DNA of 19,353 bases from an uncultured Clostridia bacterium (GTDB lineage: Bacteria > Bacillota > Clostridia > Oscillospirales > CAG-272). The translations under genes were made by a program, and so were the position numbers. This document shows positions 1-7,388 of this stretch, in pieces. The stretch's first letter is position 1. Each line of letters starts with the position of its first letter. The notes under the pieces were generated by a model. It did not search any database, was not told the origin of the DNA, and saw nothing but the letters and a program-made list of their open reading frames with translations. The DNA lies in contig CAJGCD010000031.1 of NCBI GenBank assembly GCA_904501715.1, forward strand, positions 1-19,353, given 5' to 3'.

Positions 1-54
1 GAATCTGACTCCTGTGTCTAATTCATTTGCTGTTTGCACCTTTCGTAATCTCAT
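1..54 (-). CDS. Possible 5' end of an unidentified gene, cut by the window edge
   Basis: An ATG at 54-52 opens a frame that stays open to the window edge for 18 codons, beginning MRLRKVQTANELDTGVRF. A GGAAAAAG stretch lies upstream but is a mediocre ribosome binding site. Nothing about the product can be recognised from this fragment. It would be the next minus-strand gene after the terminator that closes the WYL/RNA-repair operon. The 165 bases between that terminator and this start hold a GC-rich hairpin at about 163-181 and no convincing promoter. The frame may be chance. Confidence 0.3.
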   Translation of the reverse strand, partial: MRLRKVQTANELDTGVRF

Positions 55-218
55 TTTACCATCTTTTTCCGCCTTTTTCACGGAAAAAAAGCTGCGAACT
101 CAAACGGCGCGTATAAATTATCGGTAAATGAATGTCTATTTGCGCCGCTCTGAAATATTCCTCGCGGTTTAAGCAACCGCGTTTCGTAAGCGAAAACGGA
201 ATATTTCCCAAGAGAAAT

Positions 219-248
219 AAAAAAGATGCCCCCTTGTCAGGAGGCATC
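219..248 (-). terminator. Rho-independent terminator of the WYL/RNA-repair operon
   Basis: Read on the minus strand, GATGCCTCC pairs with GGGGGCATC (one mismatch) around a short loop and is followed by TTTTTT. It begins 3 bases past the stop codon at 252, so it closes the operon whose last gene is the 303-residue WYL protein. Confidence 0.85.
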
Positions 249-251
249 TCG

Positions 252-1163
252 TTACTTGAGTCCGTAGCTTTTCTGCTTTTTTAGCTTTTCGATGACTAAT
301 TTTTTGAAGTTTTCGGATCCTATAACCTCGACCATCGGTCCGAAGGAAAGTATTCTTATCACCATTTCCGGTTCGTCATCGTGAGCATATTTAATTTTTA
401 CGAGGTATGTATTTTTGTCAAGCTTTTCTGCTTGTTTTTCAAAATGCGCAAAGTGAAGCATAAATCTCTCAAGTGCATTGCGCTCATCAAAAACCTTAAC
501 GGTCAACGTATCCTGTTTCTTATCCCATTCATAATTGTCAAGAACCTTCTGACCATCATAATGAACACAGTTTTTTATTTTTGAAAGATTTACCGTAGAA
601 ACTGCATGCCATCCCGCAGTTACGAGTCTGAATTTATCATCCTTTTCGGAATATTCAAGTCTTAAGGGGTGACATCTGATGTGCATAGTTTTGCCGTTTC
701 GGTTGACCATTTCAAACTTGATCTGTGTTTCTTGCCTGATAGCGTCCAAAATAACTTTGAATTGACGAATGTATTCTTCGTCCTCAAAGGGATCTCCATC
801 GCTGTATTTATCATAAACGTAATAATCGTCAGCAGTAAAAAGCGGTTCAACGTCATCAAGTTCGGGAAATTTCACTCCAAACAATTTAACGCGAGGGTCA
901 AGTGAGATCGCCTTAAGCCAACTCTTTTGAAGCGTTGTCAGAGGCATTGTGGGTTTATGGTCAAGTGAGGTAGTCATATCGGAATGTACAAGCTGCCATT
1001 TTTCGCTTTTCAGTGCTGGCATGATCGTAAGCACGCTCTCTCCAAATGCACGTTCGGCAACGATTTTCTGCAATTCTTTTTCGGAGTGTTCACCCTCTAT
1101 AATGCGAGAAATAATAGCTGCGATGGTATTATAATATGCAGAATAAAGCTCACTGAATATCAT
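252..1163 (-). CDS. WYL-domain protein, degenerate, last gene of the RNA-repair operon
   Basis: This 303-residue protein lacks an obvious DNA-binding helix-turn-helix at its N terminus. Residues about 145-215 resemble a WYL ligand-sensing core, with a strand pattern ending in a VSTVNLSKIKN segment where family members usually have the RxDRI-type motif. A WCX-like C-terminal region follows (about 220-300). The WYL tripeptide itself is not intact, so assignment rests on overall pattern and on the neighbour. The start ATG overlaps the stop of the preceding WYL gene in an ATGA arrangement and has a strong GAGGAGG site upstream, which indicates translational coupling. WYL domains are known to sense nucleic-acid or nucleotide ligands. 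A role as partner of the upstream WYL protein is inference. Confidence 0.7.
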   Translation of the reverse strand: MIFSELYSAYYNTIAAIISRIIEGEHSEKELQKIVAERAFGESVLTIMPALKSEKWQLVHSDMTTSLDHKPTMPLTTLQKSWLKAISLDPRVKLFGVKFPELDDVEPLFTADDYYVYDKYSDGDPFEDEEYIRQFKVILDAIRQETQIKFEMVNRNGKTMHIRCHPLRLEYSEKDDKFRLVTAGWHAVSTVNLSKIKNCVHYDGQKVLDNYEWDKKQDTLTVKVFDERNALERFMLHFAHFEKQAEKLDKNTYLVKIKYAHDDEPEMVIRILSFGPMVEVIGSENFKKLVIEKLKKQKSYGLK

Positions 1164-2419
1164 TTTCCCACCTCCTCGCTGATTCCGTACATGCAGTACA
1201 TAGCGTCAAGATCTTCTTTGAATTTATTCTCTTGGGTTTTGTTTGAAAAGTTCATCTGAACGATGCGGCAGATAAAGGTTCTTATCCAAGGAATTATTTC
1301 GCTTGAGTCATAAACGTCTGCCGAAAAACGATAGGTGTGCTCATCGAGCTTTTCAATTGTACCCACTCGCTTCTCGCGATATAGACGCCTGACAATAAAC
1401 TCTTCGTTGTCCTCCACCTTAACCGTAAATTCTACGTGCTCAAGGTGTTCTACGCCCCATTTGTTGCGCTTTACGCTAACGCCCCACATCTTGCTTTGCA
1501 TTCTGTCAAGCTCTGCGCGAAGCTCATCAAAACGAGGAGTTTGTTCTTCAAGCTTGACATTTGATAGGTAGTCAACTCTATAAGATTGAAAGTGATTGTA
1601 CTCAGGAAGATACGCCAGCAGATGCTGTCTGCCGCTCTGCACGCTGATAAATACACGCAGAGGAATTATTCTGTTCTTTCGGGGCAGATCTCTGCGACGA
1701 CTCATATTGGATATCGTTACAGCGCGCTTTTCTCTCATTGCGGTAAAAAGCGCTGCAAGGACTCCGCTGTCAATCGCTCCGGTTATGTAATGATGCTTAA
1801 AGGTGAACGCATCGGTATCGGATTCCTCTTTGTCAAGAATAAAGGATCCAATGACTCCACAAGGCGCGGCTTCCGAAAAATAATGCAACACATCATTGAG
1901 ATCCAAAATGTCAGTGCTTTCTGCGCGATGGTAATACATCTTCCGTCCTTCTTTTTCCGCCACAATGATGCCTGCCTCACAATATTCTTTGAGCTTTTTG
2001 CGAACGGTTGATTCATCGAACATCATAGGACTTTCAAAGCCTGACAGATATTTTTCGTCGATCTCCAAAAGTATCTCTGAAATGGTTTTCTTAACAGACG
2101 GATCGTGGAGAATATCAAAAATAATGAAATGCAACGTGATATCGCCATCGGTAAAGCTCTTTGCTTTCCAAGCATTATATAGGGGATTATGCCTGATCGT
2201 TCGGCTGTCAATGGAAATAAATACATTTTTACCTTCGGGAGTGCGAAGGAAGCTCATGTGATCGCCAAGCCAGCTTTCAAGGCGGCGACGCTCATCGTCA
2301 TAGGAACGAGAGCTTTTCTTACTATAATCGTCACGGCTCTTAAAGCCATAGACATAGAACTCACGCATATATGCTCGAATTCTCTCAAAGTTTTTTATCA
2401 GTTCGCTATACGATGACAT
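1160..2419 (-). CDS. WYL-domain protein with a winged-helix-like segment
   Basis: A 419-residue protein. Residues about 115-155 read as a winged-helix segment (DESTVRKKLKEYCEAGIIV, then a basic hairpin EKEGRKMYYH). Residues about 220-300 form a WYL-like core with RQHLLAYLPEYNHFQSYRVDYL, matching the family pattern of a hydrophobic Y/L strand followed by an RxD motif. A C-terminal WCX-like region follows. A frame 10 codons longer exists, but AAAGGAG lies 7 bases before the ATG at 2419, so that start is chosen. It lies 59 bases after the Thg1-like gene and overlaps the next WYL gene by 4 bases. It probably acts as a nucleic-acid or nucleotide sensor for the operon. Whether it regulates transcription or works directly with the repair enzymes cannot be told from sequence. 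Confidence 0.8.
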   Translation of the reverse strand: MSSYSELIKNFERIRAYMREFYVYGFKSRDDYSKKSSRSYDDERRRLESWLGDHMSFLRTPEGKNVFISIDSRTIRHNPLYNAWKAKSFTDGDITLHFIIFDILHDPSVKKTISEILLEIDEKYLSGFESPMMFDESTVRKKLKEYCEAGIIVAEKEGRKMYYHRAESTDILDLNDVLHYFSEAAPCGVIGSFILDKEESDTDAFTFKHHYITGAIDSGVLAALFTAMREKRAVTISNMSRRRDLPRKNRIIPLRVFISVQSGRQHLLAYLPEYNHFQSYRVDYLSNVKLEEQTPRFDELRAELDRMQSKMWGVSVKRNKWGVEHLEHVEFTVKVEDNEEFIVRRLYREKRVGTIEKLDEHTYRFSADVYDSSEIIPWIRTFICRIVQMNFSNKTQENKFKEDLDAMYCMYGISEEVGK

Positions 2420-2478
2420 CGGGTCTTCTCCTTTCCGTTTATTCTTCAATTTACAAATCCGCCGCAGAGTTTTCGCTT

Positions 2479-3240
2479 TTATGCATCCTTCAAAAATGAT
2501 ACCACATATTTTGCGTACTCTTCACCGAGGGGCAACTCGTAGTTAACGCTCAACGTCTTTCTGGTTGCCTTTACTTCCTGCTTGGTAATTGGGTTATATC
2601 CGACTTTTTCAACATCAGCCCAATAAACCCCGATGCCGCGCTTTTGCCAAGAAGGAAGCTTGTCAAAATTGATTCCACGAGAGAACAGCAGTTCGTTTTT
2701 GAAAGAAACGCTTTTGCCCTCCAGCATTTCTGTTGCTTCCTTTACACCCATCCCTTCTTTGCGAAGCATCCAATAGCAATGAGCATTGAGAGCATTCCTG
2801 TGTGCGTCCTCTTGTCTCCACAAGAAATAATCTTGTACCCGCTCAAGATTGGGTAACGGTACGAGTCTGCAATCAAGAGCGGCAACCTGTCCTAGTTGGA
2901 GAGAAAATGCCGCGCTTGCCGTTCCTGCAAGAATCGAATTGAATTTTCTCACCTTTCTTCCAAATGTATCCTCATCGACATGGAAAAGAAGAGATATCTC
3001 ATCACTCTCGGTAAAACCGTATACAACTCTAAAACCGCAATCCATTAATGTCTTGACTGTGTTAACCATCATATCGCGGAATCTCTCGTCAAAAGGCGCC
3101 TCAAAATCGCATATTTCTTTCGTAAGCCGTGAAAAACTTCTACCATCAAGGCGGGCTACGAGATACATATCGGATAGCACGTGTTGATCTATCGACTGCT
3201 CATAGCATCTCATTTTTGTATCTAAATCATCAAATTTCAT
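2479..3240 (-). CDS. thg1: Thg1-like 3'-5' RNA polymerase (tRNAHis guanylyltransferase family)
   Basis: A 253-residue Thg1 superfamily protein, close to the usual bacterial Thg1-like length. The palm-type catalytic core is visible: RLDGRSFSRLTK carries D32-G33 and TESDEISLLF carries D80-E81, equivalent to the two metal-binding carboxylate motifs of human Thg1 (D29 and D76/E77). Further family blocks are FGRKVRKFNS and EDAHRNALNAHCYWMLR. Thg1-family enzymes activate an RNA 5'-phosphate with ATP and add nucleotides in the 3'-5' direction. Bacterial members typically repair 5'-truncated tRNAs, rather than adding G-1 to tRNAHis, which bacteria encode in the gene. The ATG is 1 base past the kinase stop codon, with GGAGAAAG inside the kinase gene, so the two are co-translated. 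Confident of the family; the natural RNA substrate is unknown. Confidence 0.93.
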   Translation of the reverse strand: MKFDDLDTKMRCYEQSIDQHVLSDMYLVARLDGRSFSRLTKEICDFEAPFDERFRDMMVNTVKTLMDCGFRVVYGFTESDEISLLFHVDEDTFGRKVRKFNSILAGTASAAFSLQLGQVAALDCRLVPLPNLERVQDYFLWRQEDAHRNALNAHCYWMLRKEGMGVKEATEMLEGKSVSFKNELLFSRGINFDKLPSWQKRGIGVYWADVEKVGYNPITKQEVKATRKTLSVNYELPLGEEYAKYVVSFLKDA

Positions 3241-3241
3241 A

Positions 3242-3688
3242 TTACTTTCTCCATTCTTCTACCGTCATCGTTGCTCCATCATTCTTTACGAAATACAGTT
3301 CGTCAAATCCTTCATCATAGGATGGAATCTCTAACTTGTTTGATGTGGCGGCAATTGCCTTCTCGGGAACTCTTGCTATTCCTTGTCTCAAGGCATTTCT
3401 TTGTATGCAGTCCTTAATTTTGGACTCCATAAAGTATCCGATAACACGGTATCCCGCTTCCTTTGCGGGGAAAATATACCGCGCTCTGTCAAGCTTTGTA
3501 GGATTGGTATTATCAATGGCATAACTTTTGCCATTCGCAATACAATCTTCAATTAGCAACTTTTCTTGATATCGTGTTTTTAATGTATCGAGATTTACAC
3601 GAACAAAATCCACCGCCAAATGCGTCTTGTAAAAAGTGCTTTTCCCACTGCCCTGTAAGCCCATTATTATAACGATTGTTTTATCCAT
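3242..3688 (-). CDS. P-loop polynucleotide kinase, PNKP/T4 Pnkp-like, kinase domain only
   Basis: A 148-residue P-loop kinase. Walker A is GLQGSGKST (10-18). D34 in VNLDTLKTR is at the place of the general-base aspartate of T4 polynucleotide kinase (D35). AIDNTNPTKLDRARYI is very close to the matching block of eukaryotic PNKP kinase domains. QRNALRQGIARVPEKAI is the arginine-rich lid. The phosphatase domain found in T4 Pnkp and eukaryotic PNKP is absent. Known family members transfer the ATP gamma-phosphate to 5'-OH ends of RNA or DNA. The start is ATG at 3688, 6 bases after GAGG; a TTG two codons upstream is less well placed. It sits immediately before the Thg1-like gene, which requires a 5'-phosphate end, so supplying that end is the inferred role. 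Confidence 0.88.
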   Translation of the reverse strand: MDKTIVIIMGLQGSGKSTFYKTHLAVDFVRVNLDTLKTRYQEKLLIEDCIANGKSYAIDNTNPTKLDRARYIFPAKEAGYRVIGYFMESKIKDCIQRNALRQGIARVPEKAIAATSNKLEIPSYDEGFDELYFVKNDGATMTVEEWRK

Positions 3689-3707
3689 ATTCAACCTCAG
3701 TTTTAGT

Positions 3708-3737
3708 ATTATATCCTGCCCTCTTCGCTGATGATAG
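3708..3737 (-). promoter_or_regulatory. Possible weak internal promoter before the kinase-Thg1 genes
   Basis: The 106-base gap between the VWA and kinase genes is the largest inside the operon. It contains a perfect TATAAT (3708-3713), but the best -35 (CTATCA, 18-base spacer) matches consensus at only three positions. It may allow some independent expression of kinase, Thg1 and the two WYL genes, or may be chance in AT-rich DNA. Confidence 0.3.
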
Positions 3738-3794
3738 CAGTAATTACATCATAAAATCAACGTCTCAACTTCAAGCTTGTAACAAATATCTTTG

Positions 3795-5114
3795 TCAATC
3801 GTTGTTTGGTAACACCCTTATAACTCTCCCCCATGGTGGTGTAATTTTTGTGTTATTAATAATCCACAAAACAGGGATATCCATTGTGTCCGACTGCAAA
3901 GGATACGGAGCCTCGCCGTCGGTAAATATAACAACACACGCGGGAAATTCGTTACAAAGCTCGTGCTTAATATATTCAAATATCACCCTAAAATCCGTTC
4001 CACCGCCGCCGTAAGGTATGATCCTGTTCAAATCGCCAACATTATCAAACGGTATTGGTTCAATTACGCAAGTGTCAAAGAAGCCCAGCTTCCCCGAAAG
4101 CTTTCCTCCAAACTGCTCGATTGCTCCGCAAATTTCAGAATAAACCGCCGCAAGATCATTATCATTGACCGATCCCGAGGTATCTACCATAAACAAAATC
4201 TCTTTGGATACAAAATCTTTTTCATTAAAATCCGGCAAAAAGAAGTCCGTATCAGAAAATCGTCGGTCAGGAGGAGAAAAAGAATAATCGTTGATCCTTT
4301 CTTGCAAAAAATTATTCAATATCTTTTTCCAGTCGATCACAGGCTCTTTCATCTTATCAAATATTCGTTTGATGCAATCGGGCACTGCGGATGTACCATT
4401 ATCCTTACTCGAAGATCCTTCTAAAGTTTTAGCCATAGCAGCCGCTCTTGCCTTCCAAACTTGAATTGAGACAACACCACATTCTCCATCAGCACCATCG
4501 CCTTCTCCGTCAGCTTGCGGCACTAAGCTCTCTCCACCATCCTTGATGCTCCCCATCAATTCGGGCAAGTCAATAATGATCTCTCCGGATTGTCCATTAT
4601 CATCCTTATAATTCCACCAATATTCATTGTCCATAAGGAATTTACTTCTTATGTCCTCGTTAAAGACATAAAGGCTATATGGCATCAAGCCGCAGATTTC
4701 TTCAGGGCTTTTCCCATAAAAGTCTACTGAGTCCGACATTTGTCTATATAAGTATCCGAGATGAGGATATCTTTCCTGGCAAAATCCATAATCCTCCAAA
4801 ATCAGATTCACAAATATATCACAGGCGAAATGATAATCATCTCCCTCAAGGTCTTGCTCTCTCCATATATGACCGCAAACGATATGTAATATTTGATGGC
4901 ACAAAATATAGTCGAGCTCTTTGTAATTGAGCTTTTCCAAAAAATCGGGAGAAAAATATATGCATCTTCCGTTGGTGGATATTTTCTTCATTTTAGGAAC
5001 TGAAACAAACTTCAAATACATAAGCAAAAGTCCAAAAAACGGTATTTGCTCTATCAGCCTTCCCCTTGCCTCTTGTATTCTTGCTCTTATTCGTTTCTTT
5101 CTTTGATCAGTCAT
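3795..5114 (-). CDS. VWA protein with N-terminal metallopeptidase-like (DUF2201-type) domain
   Basis: A 439-residue protein of the two-part DUF2201 type. Residues about 15-125 match a putative metallopeptidase domain, with HQILHIVCGH (73-82) and the second block CDIFVNLIL (98-106). The active-site Glu expected in HExxH is Gln74, so protease activity is doubtful. Residues about 130-260 are a low-complexity, glycine- and acid-rich linker. The C-terminal VWA domain has a complete MIDAS: DTSGS (311-315), T373 in GGGGTDF and D399 in FTDGEAP. The start at 5114 overlaps the ATPase stop as ATGA; a frame 15 codons longer exists but would overlap more. VWA proteins paired with MoxR ATPases act as chaperone-like assembly or remodelling factors, with the VWA as adaptor. 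In this operon the client could be the kinase, the Thg1-like enzyme or a damaged RNP; that is inference. Confidence 0.85.
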   Translation of the reverse strand: MTDQRKKRIRARIQEARGRLIEQIPFFGLLLMYLKFVSVPKMKKISTNGRCIYFSPDFLEKLNYKELDYILCHQILHIVCGHIWREQDLEGDDYHFACDIFVNLILEDYGFCQERYPHLGYLYRQMSDSVDFYGKSPEEICGLMPYSLYVFNEDIRSKFLMDNEYWWNYKDDNGQSGEIIIDLPELMGSIKDGGESLVPQADGEGDGADGECGVVSIQVWKARAAAMAKTLEGSSSKDNGTSAVPDCIKRIFDKMKEPVIDWKKILNNFLQERINDYSFSPPDRRFSDTDFFLPDFNEKDFVSKEILFMVDTSGSVNDNDLAAVYSEICGAIEQFGGKLSGKLGFFDTCVIEPIPFDNVGDLNRIIPYGGGGTDFRVIFEYIKHELCNEFPACVVIFTDGEAPYPLQSDTMDIPVLWIINNTKITPPWGRVIRVLPNND

Positions 5115-6223
5115 AAAACACCGTAATCTTCCCAATCTCTGCCCGATCTTAAAAACCAATCATCATAAACAGAGAGTCTTGATAAGCTCTTGTGTATACC
5201 TTTAATTTGCAAAAGATCGGCAAAAATGCGATTTCTAAACTCGACGGGTAATCTGGATGCATAACTAACCGCATTTTTCAATTCTGAATCACTATTATGA
5301 GAATATGCATAATTAACGATGTAAGACGAAATCGCAAACAGGATTTCAGGTCTTGAGGGAACGCCGCTCTCTTTTCCTTCGAATATAGCCTCAACTTTGG
5401 GAATTCTGCTATAGACCTCACTCCAAGTACGAAGCTCATACGCAGCTGCTTCACCGACACATCCTGAAATGAGCGGGAACACCTGACCAATATCATCAGA
5501 AACATAGTTCAATATGTTGCTAACCATTTCCCATGAGCGAGGGGTTGGGAAAGCTAATCCATCCGTTACGGAATCAAATTGCATAAGCATGCTCGGATTG
5601 TAATCCAAAAAACCAAGTACGATCGCATTAATACCCGCACCAACCGCCCATTGGTGCCAGCTCTTGTTGTCACCGACAATTTCTATGTGGCAAAGTCTAT
5701 TAGCCAATGCTTTGGGCATAGTATAGGCAACAGATCTATCAGTAACTCTGTTTCCGGCAGCAATGACGATGCAGTTGTCGGGAAGCTTATGCTCGCCTAC
5801 TGTTCTATCAAGTGTTATCTGATAAGCTGCCGCTTGGACGGATTGAGGAGCCGCGGAGATTTCGTCAAGGAAAAGTATATTGACAACATCCTCGCTATCG
5901 TCCATTTGGAAGATCTGAGGCTTAAGCCATATTGCCAACGTTTTATCCTCATTGGCGGTAGGAATTCCTCGAAGGTCAACAGGATTAAACAATAAAAGTC
6001 TAACGTCTGTTATTTCAACTCTCTTGCCTGTTTTGTCGGCAATTCGCTTTGCCACCTGACGTATACCTTGTGACTTACCAACTCCGGGAGGTCCCCAAAG
6101 CATTACCGACGGAAAGCTTTTGAGCAAAACTTTTGAATTCACAAGTGATATATATGCTGTTGAGAGCTGATCAACCATTTGGTTGACCGTAAGTGTTAAG
6201 TGACCTATATTTCTTTCTACCAT
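5111..6223 (-). CDS. MoxR-type AAA+ ATPase
   Basis: A 370-residue AAA+ ATPase. Walker A GPPGVGKS (44-51), Walker B ILFLDE (116-121), sensor-1 Asn158 in AAGN, and an arginine-containing ALANRL block (172-177) before the C-terminal helical lid are all present. The insert PVDLRGIP (81-88) and the order of motifs fit the MoxR branch, which works with VWA partners. It is the first gene of the operon: GGAGG lies 10 bases before the ATG, and a TTGACA promoter with the CTTGTCGACA element lies about 40-70 bases upstream. Its last codons overlap the start of the VWA gene by 4 bases, so the two are probably made as a stoichiometric pair. Substrate is unknown. Confidence 0.92.
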   Translation of the reverse strand: MVERNIGHLTLTVNQMVDQLSTAYISLVNSKVLLKSFPSVMLWGPPGVGKSQGIRQVAKRIADKTGKRVEITDVRLLLFNPVDLRGIPTANEDKTLAIWLKPQIFQMDDSEDVVNILFLDEISAAPQSVQAAAYQITLDRTVGEHKLPDNCIVIAAGNRVTDRSVAYTMPKALANRLCHIEIVGDNKSWHQWAVGAGINAIVLGFLDYNPSMLMQFDSVTDGLAFPTPRSWEMVSNILNYVSDDIGQVFPLISGCVGEAAAYELRTWSEVYSRIPKVEAIFEGKESGVPSRPEILFAISSYIVNYAYSHNSDSELKNAVSYASRLPVEFRNRIFADLLQIKGIHKSLSRLSVYDDWFLRSGRDWEDYGVL

Positions 6224-6253
6224 AACTTAATATCCTCCGCTATAGTTCTCCGT

Positions 6254-6264
6254 CTTGTCGACAA
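6254..6264. promoter_or_regulatory. Candidate operator of the WYL regulator at the operon promoter
   Basis: CTTGTCGACAA contains a perfect 10-base palindrome (6255-6264). It starts directly after the -10 box of the ATPase operon promoter and covers the expected transcription start. The same 10 bases CTTGTCGACA occur at 7374-7383 in the same position relative to the WYL regulator promoter. No third TTGTCGACA was noticed in the window. Confidence 0.6.
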
Positions 6265-6294
6265 ATATTAAAAATCATTCTCAATTGCTGTCAA
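6265..6294 (-). promoter_or_regulatory. Promoter of the ATPase-VWA-kinase-Thg1-WYL operon
   Basis: On the minus strand a perfect -35 TTGACA (6289-6294) is followed after 18 bases by TAATAT (6265-6270), a 4 of 6 match to the -10. The weak -10 and long spacer suit a regulated promoter. It lies between the stop of the WYL regulator gene (6347) and the ATPase start (6223). Confidence 0.6.
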
Positions 6295-6346
6295 AAAGCC
6301 CCCGTCAGCCTGTTAGATGACTGCTATAACGTTAATAAAATCCCCA

Positions 6347-7345
6347 TTATTCTCCATTCTCATATTGTTGTTTTACTGCTTCCGTATACTCTTTCAACTG
6401 CTCGATAATGTTGTTGGGACCGAGCAGCTTTACCCTTTCACCAAAGGAACAACACCATCCAAAGAACAAGGGACTTACTTGAACATCAACAGTAAATCGT
6501 ACCGTTTTCTCTCCATTGGAGATGATTCTTACCTTCTCTCCAAAGAGATCAAATATTGCATCAATCAACGTGCGGTGCGCCTCGATAGTTACTTCGGTAG
6601 TTTCACCGGAGAACATTCCAAATAGAGATTTTTTGTAAGTCGCTATATCAAATTGCATCTCTTCCGGGGGCATATCGGCAAGCTCTTCAATGATCTCAAC
6701 CTTGTCCATTCGGTCAATGCGGTAATTTGCCATCGTGTTATAGCGCTTATCGTAGACAACAATATAATAGTGTCCGTCATCGAAAACAGTGGCATAGGGA
6801 CTGACTACGTAATGGTGTCCGCCCTTACGGTACACTCTATTGTGGTTGCTATCGTAATCAAAGTAAAGGAAGATAATCTTCTGTCGATTATTGATTGCCG
6901 TTATAATTTCGTTAACGTTATAATATATACACTCATTTGAGCTTTTTGCTGTGTTAAACTGAACGATGTTCTTCTTTAGAACAAGTCCTTTTTGGCTTCC
7001 CGCGAGCTGTGCGATTTTATCTACAAGCTCTGCCGTCTTTTTTTCGGTAATAAAGCTTGATGCTTGGACCGCATCCAAGAGAATATGAATCTCCGGATTG
7101 GAGAATTTGCGATCGATTACGTAGTACTGGTTACTTCTACCTCTGCGGGACATAATCTCATAACCACTGTCATTAAGAAGCTTGATATCCTCATAGATAG
7201 TGGTTCTGTGCGCTTCAATACCGCACTCCATCAGCTTGGCACGAAGTTTCTCAGTTCCCATGGGATGATCCTCATCTGTCTCTCTTTGCAGAATCTCCCA
7301 AATCTTCAAGGGACGGATTCGATTAAATTTCTCGTTATTTCTCAT
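6347..7345 (-). CDS. WYL-domain transcriptional regulator with N-terminal HTH
   Basis: A 332-residue regulator of the common HTH-WYL-WCX layout. Residues about 8-75 form a winged helix-turn-helix (RPLKIWEILQ, then a TTIYEDIKLLNDSGYEI recognition region). Residues about 140-215 are the WYL domain, ending GHYYIVVYDKRYNTMANYRIDRM, where YYI replaces the WYL tripeptide and RIDRM is the conserved RxDR motif. A WCX-like C-terminal domain follows. The frame is open 33 codons further upstream, but a clear promoter at 7389-7417 lies inside that extension, so the ATG at 7345 is preferred; AGAAGGGTG is its distant ribosome binding site. It lies just upstream of the repair operon and both promoters share an element, so it is the likely local regulator and also autoregulated. 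Confidence 0.88.
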   Translation of the reverse strand: MRNNEKFNRIRPLKIWEILQRETDEDHPMGTEKLRAKLMECGIEAHRTTIYEDIKLLNDSGYEIMSRRGRSNQYYVIDRKFSNPEIHILLDAVQASSFITEKKTAELVDKIAQLAGSQKGLVLKKNIVQFNTAKSSNECIYYNVNEIITAINNRQKIIFLYFDYDSNHNRVYRKGGHHYVVSPYATVFDDGHYYIVVYDKRYNTMANYRIDRMDKVEIIEELADMPPEEMQFDIATYKKSLFGMFSGETTEVTIEAHRTLIDAIFDLFGEKVRIISNGEKTVRFTVDVQVSPLFFGWCCSFGERVKLLGPNNIIEQLKEYTEAVKQQYENGE

Positions 7346-7373
7346 TTTGGTATACCATTCACCCTTCTGTATG

Positions 7374-7383
7374 CTTGTCGACA
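7374..7383. promoter_or_regulatory. Candidate autoregulatory operator of the WYL regulator
   Basis: CTTGTCGACA, identical to bases 6254-6263, lies 6 to 15 bases downstream of the -10 box of the regulator promoter, at the expected transcription start. The core TGTCGACA is a perfect palindrome. Confidence 0.6.
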
Positions 7384-7388
7384 GTATA

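Noticed and set aside
56..247. A 63-codon minus-strand open frame at the left edge
   Set aside because: It begins within the terminator hairpin of the WYL gene, lacks a ribosome site and has no recognisable protein features.
5115..5159. A 15-codon longer N terminus for the VWA protein
   Set aside because: It would overlap the ATPase gene by 49 bases; the ATGA overlap at 5111-5114 is the usual coupled arrangement.
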